Shown one piece after another: positions 41,452 through 50,565 of a stretch of 64,000 nt of DNA; positions within the stretch are counted from its first letter, which is position 1, and the number at the start of each line of letters is the position of its first letter. The position numbers and the translations under genes are program-made. A model generated the notes under the pieces. It worked only from the letters and a program-made list of their open reading frames with translations, did no database searches and was not told the DNA's origin. Source of the DNA: Kribbella antibiotica (GTDB taxonomy: Bacteria; Actinomycetota; Actinomycetes; Propionibacteriales; Kribbellaceae); assembly GCF_004349055.1 (NCBI RefSeq), contig NZ_SMKX01000021.1:22461-86460 (forward strand). The letters are read 5' to 3'.

Positions 41452-44301
41452 TCAAACCTGCCTGTTGTGAGGGTCCCGGGGGTCATTGTCCAGCTCGTAG
41501 CGGACCTGATAGGCGCCCAGAAGGTCACCGCGCTGCTCCATCGTCGCGAGCATCTCGAGCCGGATGCGGCGACCGGTGGCGGCGTCGCCGCGAACCATCG
41601 CCAGCTCGGAGCCGTACTCACTCAGGTACATGTCGATGTCCACTGGCACCCGTTCCAAGCGTCCGCGCGCCTGATCGAGCAGCCGCTGTGCTTCGTCCAG
41701 GTTGCCGCGATGAATCTCCAGGTACGCCGTCAGGCAGTCGACCTGCGCGTCGAAGTACGGGCTCTGCATCGGTGCACAGATCTCCCGGGCCCGGTGCAAG
41801 GCCGCTTCGGCCTCGGCGAGGCTGCCTTGTTTGACCAGGATCTCACTCAGGGTGTTCTGGCCGAAGAACTCGTTCACCGTTCCGGGCGCCGCCTCGGCGA
41901 GCAGTTGGCGGAACCACTCGACGGCGGCCGGGTAGTCACGCCGTACGACGCTGTTCTGGCCGAGGTTGCGCAGGACCACGTGCCGGACGATGACCGGCCC
42001 GTCGTGGTGATCGATCAGGTCGAGCGCGAGTTCGCTGAGCTCCTTGTCCCGGTCGAAGTCGCATTGCCGGCGGACGGAGTTGGCGAGGTTGATCAGCGTC
42101 CGCACCTTGAGCTCGACCGAGCCGCTGCGCTGAGCGTTCTGCCAGCTCTCCTCCGCGACCGGCCAGCTCTCCGGATTGGCCGAGCCTAGCGCGGCGACCA
42201 AGCAGATCTCGGTCCGGACGAGCAGCTCCAGCTCGCCGGCGTCGCGCAGAACGCGTTGCAGCTCCAGCAACAGCTCGTGCCGGGGTTCCCGAAGGTCTGC
42301 GATGGTGTAGAAGCTGAACAGCCTCAGCCCCAGCGCCGTTGCCACCTCGAGCCGGCGGGCAGCAATGGCCGACGTCGCTGCCGCATGCAGCAACTGCCAG
42401 GACTCGCCCAGCCATTGCCGCTCGTTGCCGGCCAGATCGTGCTCGGCCTGCTCAAGAACGGTCTCGCGGGGCGTCAGCACCGCCTGGGCCGTGGTGAAGC
42501 CGTGCCCGAGCCCGTCGTCGGCGACCACGAGCAGGCGCAGCGAGGACAGCAGATACCGGCCCAAGGGCTCAGCCGGAGCCTCCAGCCGCTCAGCAGCGTA
42601 GGAGCGAACCAGGGCGTGCATCTTGTACCGGCCGCGGTTGACCAGCTCGACCAGTCCGAGGTCGACCAGCCGCGCGAAGGCCGCCTCGCCCACGGACTCG
42701 TCGGTGTCCAGCAACGGCGCCGCGACCCAGGCCGGGAACTCCGCCACACCGACCAGCGACAGGCGCTCCAGCAGGTGCCGCGCTTCGGCATCTACCAGGA
42801 TCACGGTGCGATCCAGACTGGTCCGTACGGCGAGGTCACCGGCCACCATCGAGTCGAGCCGCTGATCCTCGACGCCCAAGGATTCCGCCAGCTCCGGCAG
42901 CAGATCATCGCCGGATAGCGCGAGCCGCGAACCGACGATTCGCAGCGCTAGCGGTAGTCCGGCGGAGTGGTCGATGACGACGTTGATCGAGTCCTCGTCG
43001 CGCACCGGGCGGCCGATCAGGCGCAGCAGGAGACCGCGGCTCACCTCCGGATCGAGGCCTGCCACCCGGCGATGCACCGCCGTCGACAGCTCCGGCAGCG
43101 GCGCGCGCGATGTGACGATGGCCGCGCTGCGCGGCCCTTGCGGCAACAGATACTCGACAGTCTCGGCGTCGAGGGCATCGTCCAGCACCACCAACAAGGC
43201 CAGGTCTGCGGTGCGCTCTCGCAGCACCGCGCGGCGCTCGTCCACACCGTCCGGCACCTCACCGGACGACAATCCCAGCGACCGCAGCATCCGCCCCAGC
43301 AACGCCCGTGCCGGGACCGGCTCGCCCGCGACGTCCTGCAGACGCGCGAACAGCTGGCCATCGGGGAACGCCTCAGCGGACCGATGCGCGATCCGAACGC
43401 CGCTCGCCGATTTGCCGACGCCGGCGCCGCCCCACAAGTGGTAGACGGGTGCACGGTCCCGGTCCGGCCGCGTCAGAATCTCGACCGCCTCTGCGACCAG
43501 CTCGTCGCGGCCGACCAGCACCGAGATGTCCACCGGCAGCTCGCGTGGCACTGTAGTGTCCGGCGCCGCCAGATCTGCGGTCAGCGCCGGATCGTTGCGC
43601 AAGATCCCGGCGTACAGGCGACGAAGCGCCGGCGCCGGCTCGAGGCCGAACTGGTCGGAGAGCCTGACGGTCGCAGCGGAGTAGACGTCGAGCGCATCCT
43701 GGCGACGGCCCAACCGATGCAGTGCGGTCATCAACGCTGCAACGGTGATCTCGCGCGTCGGGTCCTGCTCGACGAGAGCAGGCAGCTCGGTCAAAAGATC
43801 CGCGTGCAACCCGGCGGCCAGGTCAGCCTGAATGCGTTCGTCGAGGGCGCTGCGTCGCTCCTCCTCGACCGGCACGCAGAGCCGGTCACGGATCGCCTGG
43901 TCAACCAGCTCGGGGAGCAGCTCGCCGCGCCAGAGCTCCAGCGCGGCGCGCAGCCCACTCCCCCGGCCGGTGGGATCCGGCAGTGCCCGCGCTGCGGCAA
44001 CAGCTCCCCGGAACCGCCCCAGGTCGGTCGAGGAGGCCGGCACCCGTACGGCGTACCCGTCGCGACCGCCGTCGATCACGATCCCGGCCTTCCGTAAGCG
44101 GGACACGTAGACCTGCAACGCCCCTCGCGCGTCCGCCGGCGGATCATCCGGCCAGAGCACATCGATCAACTGCTCCGTCGCCGCCAGTTCATTTGCCCTC
44201 AGCAACAAAACCGCGAGCAGCAGGCGTTCCTGCCGCCGTACCAGCTTGATCTCGGCCGCACCGTCATGGACCTCGAGCGCTCCCAGCAGGCGAAACTTCA
44301 T
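41452..44301 (-). CDS. AfsR/SARP-type regulator, tandem copy 2
   Basis: A 949-residue protein with the same layout as its neighbours: wHTH (about 1-95), BTAD (to about 243), NB-ARC with P-loop GGAGVGKS (about 291-298), LLVVLDDAL and IVTSRAPLPE, then about 400 residues of TPR-like repeats ending in RRIRLEMLATMEQRGDLLGAYQ. Its ATG directly follows the TAG of copy 3 with no gap. A TTA codon is at 44095-44097 (codon 69), early enough to block nearly the whole protein if the TTA tRNA were limiting. It is closer to copy 3 than to copy 1 in the C-terminal half. Confidence 0.9.
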   Translation of the reverse strand: MKFRLLGALEVHDGAAEIKLVRRQERLLLAVLLLRANELAATEQLIDVLWPDDPPADARGALQVYVSRLRKAGIVIDGGRDGYAVRVPASSTDLGRFRGAVAAARALPDPTGRGSGLRAALELWRGELLPELVDQAIRDRLCVPVEEERRSALDERIQADLAAGLHADLLTELPALVEQDPTREITVAALMTALHRLGRRQDALDVYSAATVRLSDQFGLEPAPALRRLYAGILRNDPALTADLAAPDTTVPRELPVDISVLVGRDELVAEAVEILTRPDRDRAPVYHLWGGAGVGKSASGVRIAHRSAEAFPDGQLFARLQDVAGEPVPARALLGRMLRSLGLSSGEVPDGVDERRAVLRERTADLALLVVLDDALDAETVEYLLPQGPRSAAIVTSRAPLPELSTAVHRRVAGLDPEVSRGLLLRLIGRPVRDEDSINVVIDHSAGLPLALRIVGSRLALSGDDLLPELAESLGVEDQRLDSMVAGDLAVRTSLDRTVILVDAEARHLLERLSLVGVAEFPAWVAAPLLDTDESVGEAAFARLVDLGLVELVNRGRYKMHALVRSYAAERLEAPAEPLGRYLLSSLRLLVVADDGLGHGFTTAQAVLTPRETVLEQAEHDLAGNERQWLGESWQLLHAAATSAIAARRLEVATALGLRLFSFYTIADLREPRHELLLELQRVLRDAGELELLVRTEICLVAALGSANPESWPVAEESWQNAQRSGSVELKVRTLINLANSVRRQCDFDRDKELSELALDLIDHHDGPVIVRHVVLRNLGQNSVVRRDYPAAVEWFRQLLAEAAPGTVNEFFGQNTLSEILVKQGSLAEAEAALHRAREICAPMQSPYFDAQVDCLTAYLEIHRGNLDEAQRLLDQARGRLERVPVDIDMYLSEYGSELAMVRGDAATGRRIRLEMLATMEQRGDLLGAYQVRYELDNDPRDPHNRQV

Positions 44302-47163
44302 CTAGAGCGGCTCCTCGGGGGTATCGCTCGACCACCAAGGGTCGTGCTCGAAATCGTGACGCACTTGCCAGGCACCGAGCAGATCGCCCCGTTCCTCCAG
44401 CAGATCGATCAGCTCACGGCGGATCCGGCGGCTGGTCGCCCGGTCGCCGCGTGCCATCGCCAGCTGGGATTCGAACTCTTTCAGATACATGGCAATATCC
44501 CGGCCGGGCTCTTGGTCGAACCGGGATCGGGCCTGGTCGAGCAACCGTTGCGCCTCGGCAACATTCCCGCGCCGAATCTCCAGGAAGGACGTCAGACAGT
44601 CGACCTGCGCGTCGAGGTAGGCGCTCTGCATCGGGGCACAGATCTCCCGGCTGCGCCGAAGCGCCTGCTCTGCCTCAGCGAATCTGCCGTCCAGGACCAG
44701 CACCTCGCCCACCTGGTTCTGTCCGTAGAACTCCTGCACCGTACCTGGCGGGCACGCCGCGATCGCCTTCTGAAACCATTCGACCGCCGCCGGATGGTCG
44801 CGCCGCGCAGCGCAGTTCTGACCCAGGTTGCGGAAAACGATGTGCCGGACGTCGGTGGGACCACCGTGCTGTTCGATGAGCTCAAGGGCGAGCTCATCGG
44901 CTTCGCGGTCCCGGTCGAAGTCGACCTGCCGGCGGGCAGTGTTGGCTACGTTGATCAGCGTTCGCACCTTAAGCTCGACCGAACCGGTGCGCTGTGCGTT
45001 CTCCCAGCTCTCGTCGGCCACCGCCCAGCTGCGCGGGTCTGGCGAGCCAAGAGCCGGGACCAAGCAGATCTCGGTCCGGACGAGCAGTTCCAGCTCACCA
45101 GCCTCGCGCAGAGCACTTCGGACCGCCTGGAGCAGGTCGATCCTTGGCTCCCGAAGGTCAGTGACCGTGTAGAAGCTGTTCAGCCTCAGCCCCAGAGCCG
45201 CCGCCAGTTGGAGACGCCCCGCCGCAATAGCCGTCATCGCTGCCGCCTGCAGCAACGGCCAGGATTCGCCCAGCCATTGCCGCTCGTTGCCGATCAGACC
45301 GCGTTCGGCCCGATTCAGGCCGATCGCGGTCGGCATCTCCATGATCCGAGGCGTGGCGAATCCGTGCCCGAGTCCGTCGTCGGCGATCATCAGGAGCCGC
45401 AGCGAGGCCTGCAGGAACCGGTCGAGGGGCTGCTCGGAAGCCTGCAGCCGCTCAGCCGCGTACGAGCGAACCAGGGCGTGCATCTTGAACCTGCCCTGAT
45501 TGACCAGCTCGACCAGGCCGAGGTCGACGAGTCGCGCAAAGGCCGACTCTCCCGTCGACTCATCGGTGTCCAGCAGCGGGGCTGCCACCCAGGCAGGGAA
45601 CTCCGTCACACCGACGAGCGACAGGCGTTCCAGTAACTGGCGCGCCTCGGTGTCCACGAGGACCAGAGTGCGATCCAGACTGCTCCGTACGGCTAGGTCG
45701 CCGGCCACCATCGAGTCGAGTCGCTGATCCTCGATGCTCAACGAACCGGCCAGCTCCGGGAGCAGTTCGTCTCCGGACAACGCGAGCCGCGAACCCACAA
45801 TCCGCAGTGCCAGCGGGAGCCCGGCAGAGTGCTCGATCACCACCTTGATCGAATCCTCGTCGCGCACCGGCCGACCGATCAGCCGCAGCAGGAGGTCGCG
45901 GCTGAGGTTCGGCTCGAGCGGCATGACTCGTCGATGCACCGCCTCCGGCAGCTCCGGTAGCGGGGCGCGGGACGTGACGATCACCGCACTTCGCGATCCC
46001 GACGGTAACAACTGCTCAACAGTCTCGGCGTCCAGGGCATCGTCCAGCACCACCAGCAGGGCCAGGTCCGCCGTCCGCTCGCACAGCGCATCGCGGCGTT
46101 CGGCCAAGCCTTCCGGGATCTCGCCGGACGGCAATCCGAGCGACCGCAGCATCCGTCCCAGCAGCACCCGCGCCGGAACCGCTTCGCCGTCAACGTCCTG
46201 CAACCGCGCGAACAGCTGACCATCGGGGAACGCAGCGGCCGAACGATGTGCGATCCGGACACCGGTCGCGGACTTACCGACCCCGGCACCGCCCCACAGA
46301 TGATAGACAGCAGCTCGGTCCCGTCCTGGTTGCGACAACGCCTCGACCGCCTGGTCCACCAACTCCTCGCGCCCGGCGAAGACGGAGATGTCGACCGGCA
46401 GCTCACGCGGCACCGTGTCGTCCGACGCTGTTCGGTCTCCGATCAGTTCCGGGTCGTTGCGCAGGATCGCCGCGTACAACCGGCGCAGTGCCGACGCCGG
46501 CTCGAGGCCGAACCGATCGGACAGGACCGCGGTCACGTCGGCGTAGACGTCGAGCGCATCCTGCCGTCGGCCCACACGATGCAAGGCGGTCATCCATGCC
46601 GCCAGGACGGCCTCCCGAGTTGGATCCTGCTCGACCAAAGCGGGGAGCTCAGCGAGCAGTTCGACGTACAGCCCGGCCGCCAAGTCGGCTACCACCCGCC
46701 CGTCTGATGCGCTACGCCGTTCCTCCTCCACCGACGCACAGAGCCGATCTCGAGTAGGCCCAGCGGCCAGCTCGGGAAGGAGCTCACCGCGCCACAGATC
46801 CAGCGCCTCCCGCAGCCGCGAGCCCTGTTCTGCGGGATCCGCCAGCGCCCGCCCCTCGGCGACCAGGGCGCGGAACCGGTCGAGGTCCGTGCTCCCGGTC
46901 AGCGCCCGTACGGCGTACCCGTCTCGGCCGCCGTCGATCGTGATCCCGGCCTTCCGCAGCCGAGATACGTAGACCTGCAATGCGCCGCGCGCATCCTCGG
47001 GCGGATCATCCGGCCAGACCAGATCGATCAGCTGCTCCGGCGGCTGCACCTCATTTGCTCTCAGCAACAAACCGGCGAGCAGCAGCCGCTCTTGGCGTCG
47101 TACCAGCTTGACCTCAGCCACGCCGTCATGGACCTCAAATGCTCCCAGCAGGCGGAATTCCAT
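44302..47163 (-). CDS. AfsR/SARP-type regulator, tandem copy 3 (first in operon)
   Basis: A 953-residue protein: wHTH (MEFRLLGAFEVHDG on), BTAD, NB-ARC with P-loop WGGAGVGKS (about 289-298), LLVVLDDAL and VIVTSRAPLPE, then TPR-like repeats. The ATG at 47163 matches the start of the other copies; the in-frame extension to 47298 enters the opp gene. TTA codons are at 46006-46008 (codon 386) and 45634-45636 (codon 510). The gene follows the opp operon after a hairpin terminator, with 76 bases between, so it may have its own promoter or be reached by read-through. Confidence 0.9.
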   Translation of the reverse strand: MEFRLLGAFEVHDGVAEVKLVRRQERLLLAGLLLRANEVQPPEQLIDLVWPDDPPEDARGALQVYVSRLRKAGITIDGGRDGYAVRALTGSTDLDRFRALVAEGRALADPAEQGSRLREALDLWRGELLPELAAGPTRDRLCASVEEERRSASDGRVVADLAAGLYVELLAELPALVEQDPTREAVLAAWMTALHRVGRRQDALDVYADVTAVLSDRFGLEPASALRRLYAAILRNDPELIGDRTASDDTVPRELPVDISVFAGREELVDQAVEALSQPGRDRAAVYHLWGGAGVGKSATGVRIAHRSAAAFPDGQLFARLQDVDGEAVPARVLLGRMLRSLGLPSGEIPEGLAERRDALCERTADLALLVVLDDALDAETVEQLLPSGSRSAVIVTSRAPLPELPEAVHRRVMPLEPNLSRDLLLRLIGRPVRDEDSIKVVIEHSAGLPLALRIVGSRLALSGDELLPELAGSLSIEDQRLDSMVAGDLAVRSSLDRTLVLVDTEARQLLERLSLVGVTEFPAWVAAPLLDTDESTGESAFARLVDLGLVELVNQGRFKMHALVRSYAAERLQASEQPLDRFLQASLRLLMIADDGLGHGFATPRIMEMPTAIGLNRAERGLIGNERQWLGESWPLLQAAAMTAIAAGRLQLAAALGLRLNSFYTVTDLREPRIDLLQAVRSALREAGELELLVRTEICLVPALGSPDPRSWAVADESWENAQRTGSVELKVRTLINVANTARRQVDFDRDREADELALELIEQHGGPTDVRHIVFRNLGQNCAARRDHPAAVEWFQKAIAACPPGTVQEFYGQNQVGEVLVLDGRFAEAEQALRRSREICAPMQSAYLDAQVDCLTSFLEIRRGNVAEAQRLLDQARSRFDQEPGRDIAMYLKEFESQLAMARGDRATSRRIRRELIDLLEERGDLLGAWQVRHDFEHDPWWSSDTPEEPL

Positions 47164-47194
47164 CTGCGGATGATAGCCGGTCCGGACAGCCGAA

Positions 47195-47225
47195 AGCCGC
47201 CCCGGCCAGAACGGCCGGGACGGCT
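47195..47225 (-). terminator. Terminator hairpin after the peptide importer operon
   Basis: Inverted repeat with arms AGCCGCCCCGGCC (47195-47207) and GGCCGGGACGGCT (47213-47225), 12 of 13 paired, loop AGAAC. On the minus strand it follows the stop of the last ABC ATPase gene by 14 bases and is followed by TTTCGG. The stem is strong but the T run is short. Confidence 0.65.
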
Positions 47226-47239
47226 CTCGAAACCCTGCG

Positions 47240-48298
47240 TCAGGCGATCTCGGCGACGAGGTCGACCTTCGGCTCGGCGAAGTGGCAGGCTGCGGCATGG
47301 CCGGGGGCCGACTGCGGCTTACCTTCGAGCTTCGGCTCCTGGGTGGCGCAGATGTCCTCGGCCTTCCAGCATCGGGTCCGGAAGCGGCAACCGCTCGGCG
47401 GGTCGATCGGCGAAGGGACGTCGCCGACCAGCCGGATCCGCTCCTTCGCGGGGACGCCGCGGATCGTGCCGAGGTCAGGAGCCGCCGACAGCAGCGCCTG
47501 GGTGTACGGGTGCTGCGGGGCGCCGTAGATCTGCTCCCGCGGGCCCTGCTCGACGATCTTGCCCAGGTACATCACTGCGACCTCGTCACAGAAGTGACGA
47601 ACCACGCCGAGGTCGTGCGCGATGAACACGAACGCGATACCGAGATCCCGCCGCAGGTCCTCCAGCAGGTTCATCACCTGGGCCTGGATGGACACGTCGA
47701 GCGCGGAGACGGGCTCGTCGGCGATGATCACCTCGGGCTCGACCGCCAGCGCGCGGGCGATCCCAATACGCTGCCGCTGACCGCCCGAGAACTCGTTCGG
47801 GTAGCGGTTGTGGTGCTCGGGGTTGAGACCGACCCGCTCCAGCAGCTCCTGGACCCGGGTGAGCTCCTGACCCTTCTTCACCAGGTTGTGCACGCGCAGC
47901 GGCGTACTGATGATGTTGCTCACCGTCTGGCGTGGGTTTAGCGAGCTGTATGGGTCCTGGAACACGATCTGCAGCTGGCGGCGGAAAGGACGGAGGTCCT
48001 TCTCCTTCAGCTGCGCGATGTTGGTGCCCTTGAAGTTGATCTCACCCGACGTCGGTGTGAGCAGGCGGGTGATCATCCGGCCGGTGGTGGACTTGCCACA
48101 GCCGGACTCGCCGACCAGGCCGAGGCTCTGGCCGGCCTTCAGGTCGAAGCTGACGCCGTCGACGGCCTGGACCGTCTTCTTCGTCCGGCCCAGACCATGC
48201 GCCTCCTTGATCGGGAAGTGCATCTTCAGGTCGCGGACCTGCAGCAGCGTCTCGCCCTGGGCGGCCGGCTGATCGATCGGACGTACTGTGTCGCTCAT
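47240..48298 (-). CDS. oppF: Oligopeptide ABC transporter ATPase (OppF/DppF type)
   Basis: A 352-residue ABC ATPase: Walker A GESGCGKST (about 65-73), VFQDPYSSLNPRQTV (Q-loop, about 117-131), signature EFSGGQRQR (about 168-176), VIIADEPVSALDVS (Walker B) and the C-terminal oligopeptide domain with CRFRTRCWKAEDIC (a Cys cluster typical of OppD/OppF). The ATG at 48298 is chosen for its GAGGAG site 4 bases upstream. It follows oppD by 20 bases and is the last gene of the importer operon. Confidence 0.92.
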   Translation of the reverse strand: MSDTVRPIDQPAAQGETLLQVRDLKMHFPIKEAHGLGRTKKTVQAVDGVSFDLKAGQSLGLVGESGCGKSTTGRMITRLLTPTSGEINFKGTNIAQLKEKDLRPFRRQLQIVFQDPYSSLNPRQTVSNIISTPLRVHNLVKKGQELTRVQELLERVGLNPEHHNRYPNEFSGGQRQRIGIARALAVEPEVIIADEPVSALDVSIQAQVMNLLEDLRRDLGIAFVFIAHDLGVVRHFCDEVAVMYLGKIVEQGPREQIYGAPQHPYTQALLSAAPDLGTIRGVPAKERIRLVGDVPSPIDPPSGCRFRTRCWKAEDICATQEPKLEGKPQSAPGHAAACHFAEPKVDLVAEIA

Positions 48299-48318
48299 AG
48301 TTCTCCTCAGTCCCCTCG

Positions 48319-49446
48319 TCAGCTCAGTCTCGGCAGGACTTCGGTCTCGTAGATCGAGGCCTTGTCGTGCAGATGACAACGGGACGTGTGGGCACCAGCG
48401 CCGTCCACCGGCAGCAGGTCGGGCAGGTCGGTCGTGCAGCGCTCGCCCTTGACTCGGTCCTTGTACGGGCAGCGCGGGTTGAACGAGCAGCCGCTCGGCA
48501 GGTTCAGCAGGCTCGGCGGCAGTCCCTTGATCGGGCGCAGCTTCTCACTCGCCGCCGACACCGTCGGGATCGACTCGAGCAGACCCCAGGTGTAAGGCAT
48601 CCGCGGGTTCGCCAGCACGTCCTCGGCGGTCCCGTACTCGACGCAACGACCGGCGTACATCACCAGTACGTCGTCGGCCATCTCGGCCACCACACCCAGG
48701 TCGTGGGTGATCAGGACGATCGCCGAGCCGAATTCCTTCTGCAGGTTGTTCAGCAGGTCCAGGATCTGCGCCTGCACCGTCACGTCGAGCGCCGTGGTCG
48801 GCTCGTCGGCGATGATCAGCTTCGGGTCGTTGACCAGACCCATCGCGATCATCGCGCGCTGCCGCATACCGCCGGAGAACTCGTGCGGATACTGACCGAA
48901 CCGGCGGATCGGGTTCGGGATACCGACCAGGTCGAGCATCTCCAGGGCGCGCTTCTTGGCGACGTCCTTGGAGACCTTGTGGTGCACTCGGTAGGCCTCG
49001 GAGATCTGGTTGCCGATCGTGTACAGCGGGTGCAGCGACGACTGCGGGTCCTGGAAGACCATCGCGACCGCGTCACCGCGGACCTTCATCAGGTCGTTCT
49101 CGGACAGACCGATCAGCTCGTCACCGCCGAGCCGGATCGAGCCGGTGATCTGGGTGCGCTTGCGGTCGTGCAGACCCATCACGGCCATGCTGGAGACCGA
49201 CTTGCCGGAGCCGGACTCGCCGACGATCGACAGCGTGCGGCCCAGCGGCACCGAGTAGCTCAGTCCGTTGACGGCACTAACTACACCGTCAGCGGTCGGG
49301 AACTTCACCGTCAGGTCCTCGACCACCAGATAGGGCGTCTCGCCGCTGGGGTTCATCAGACCGGCGCGCTTCTCACGCGTCGCGACCGACGGGCCGCGCT
49401 TGGCGTCCGCGGCCGCTGCCGCCTGCTCACCTGCACTCTCGGCCAT
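48319..49446 (-). CDS. oppD: Oligopeptide ABC transporter ATPase (OppD/DppD type)
   Basis: A 375-residue ABC ATPase with Walker A GESGSGKSV (about 77-85), VFQDPQSSLHPLYTIG, signature EFSGGMRQRAMIA (about 181-193), LIIADEPTTALDVT and the C-terminal CSFNPRCPYKDRVKGERC cluster. The N-terminal 30 residues are a low-complexity Ala-rich tail. The ATG at 49446 has GAAGGA 4 bases upstream; a GTG at 49482 overlapping the permease stop (GTGA) would add 12 residues and is nearly as good. It pairs with the OppF protein as a heterodimer driving peptide import. Confidence 0.92.
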   Translation of the reverse strand: MAESAGEQAAAAADAKRGPSVATREKRAGLMNPSGETPYLVVEDLTVKFPTADGVVSAVNGLSYSVPLGRTLSIVGESGSGKSVSSMAVMGLHDRKRTQITGSIRLGGDELIGLSENDLMKVRGDAVAMVFQDPQSSLHPLYTIGNQISEAYRVHHKVSKDVAKKRALEMLDLVGIPNPIRRFGQYPHEFSGGMRQRAMIAMGLVNDPKLIIADEPTTALDVTVQAQILDLLNNLQKEFGSAIVLITHDLGVVAEMADDVLVMYAGRCVEYGTAEDVLANPRMPYTWGLLESIPTVSAASEKLRPIKGLPPSLLNLPSGCSFNPRCPYKDRVKGERCTTDLPDLLPVDGAGAHTSRCHLHDKASIYETEVLPRLS

Positions 49447-49478
49447 GCTGTCCTTCCGGTCTTCGGGGGCGGGAGTGG

Positions 49479-50471
49479 TCACGAAAGCCTCACCCGCGGG
49501 TCGATCAGGCTGTAGGCCACATCCACGATGAAGTTCATCGCCACGAGCACCACGGAGGCGACCAGCACGGTGCCCATGATGACCGGCAGGTCGTAGGTCT
49601 CCAAGCTCTGCAGGACCAGGTTGCCCAGTCCGGGCAGGTCGAAGATCCGCTCGGTGAAGATCGCGCCGGCCAGACTGCCGGCGACGTCCAGACCGAAGAT
49701 CGTGATGACCGGGATCATGCCGGAGCGCAGCGCGTGCTTGTACGTCACCTTGCGGTCCGACAGGCCCTTGGCCCGCGCCGTCCGGATGTAGTCCTCGCTC
49801 AGCGTCTCGACCATAGAGCCGCGCGAGTACCGGGCGTACGCCGTGCAGTTGTAGATGCCCAGCACCAGCCACGGCGTCAGCAACCCGGCGAACCACTTAC
49901 CGGCGTTGTCCGTCAGCGGGGTGTATCCACCGCGCGGCAGGATCGGGTACAGGATCGTGAAGTAGAGCGAGATCATCAGCGCCACGATGTAGTACGGCAC
50001 CGAACTGAGGATCAGCGTGCTGCTCATCAGCGCCCGGTCGCCCAGCGTTCCGCGTCGCTTCGCAGCCATCGAGCCTACGAAGACACCGATCGTGAGTACC
50101 AGTACGGCGTACCCGGCGACGAGCGACACTGTGACCGGCAGCCGGTCCTTGATCATCTGCGTCACTGGACGGTCGTTCTTGAAGGAGTACCCCAGGCAGG
50201 GCGCGTTGCAGTCCTGAATGACGCCAGACGTCTCGAAGGTCCGCCCGGCGAAGATGCCCGCGGTGTACTCGGCGAACTGCTGAACCTTGGGCTGGTCCAG
50301 GTTCAGGTTTTTCTTGATCTCGTTGTATCGCTCCTGGGTGCAGTTGCGATCACCACAGATCGCGGCGGCCGGGTCGGTCGGCGCGATGAAGAACAGCGCG
50401 AAGGTCGCGATCAGCGTGACCAACACGACACTGAGCGCGCTGACCAGGCGGCGCGCCACGAAGTAGAGCAC
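49479..50471 (-). CDS. Peptide ABC transporter permease (OppB/DppB type)
   Basis: A 330-residue inner-membrane permease with six hydrophobic segments and the binding-protein-dependent transport EAA-like loop (YIRTARAKGLSDRKVTYKHALRSGMIPV, about 225-252). Between the first two helices is a larger external loop than usual (about 35-110) with four cysteines (CGDRNC, CNAPC), which could form disulfides. The GTG at 50471 is preferred because AGGAGA lies 6 bases upstream; a GTG at 50486 is in frame but has no ribosome site. Confidence 0.9.
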   Translation of the reverse strand: MLYFVARRLVSALSVVLVTLIATFALFFIAPTDPAAAICGDRNCTQERYNEIKKNLNLDQPKVQQFAEYTAGIFAGRTFETSGVIQDCNAPCLGYSFKNDRPVTQMIKDRLPVTVSLVAGYAVLVLTIGVFVGSMAAKRRGTLGDRALMSSTLILSSVPYYIVALMISLYFTILYPILPRGGYTPLTDNAGKWFAGLLTPWLVLGIYNCTAYARYSRGSMVETLSEDYIRTARAKGLSDRKVTYKHALRSGMIPVITIFGLDVAGSLAGAIFTERIFDLPGLGNLVLQSLETYDLPVIMGTVLVASVVLVAMNFIVDVAYSLIDPRVRLS

Positions 50472-50492
50472 GAGGTGTCTCCTCACCGAGGG

Positions 50493-50528
50493 GGGTGGTG
50501 ACCGGCGTCGTTGGGCCGGCCACCACCC
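50493..50528 (-). promoter_or_regulatory. Hairpin between binding-protein and permease genes
   Basis: Inverted repeat with arms GGGTGGTGACCGGC (50493-50506) and GCCGGCCACCACCC (50515-50528), 13 of 14 paired, loop of 8. No T run follows on the minus strand. Hairpins in this place often protect or partly stop the transcript so that the binding protein is made in excess over the membrane parts. Confidence 0.55.
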
Positions 50529-50565
50529 CTTCTTTCAGATCAAGCGAGATCCGTCAGCGAACCGG

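Noticed and set aside
38625..47163. SARP operon as the pathway regulator of a secondary-metabolite cluster
   Set aside because: No polyketide, peptide synthetase, terpene or RiPP genes are in the window, so there is no cluster to assign it to.
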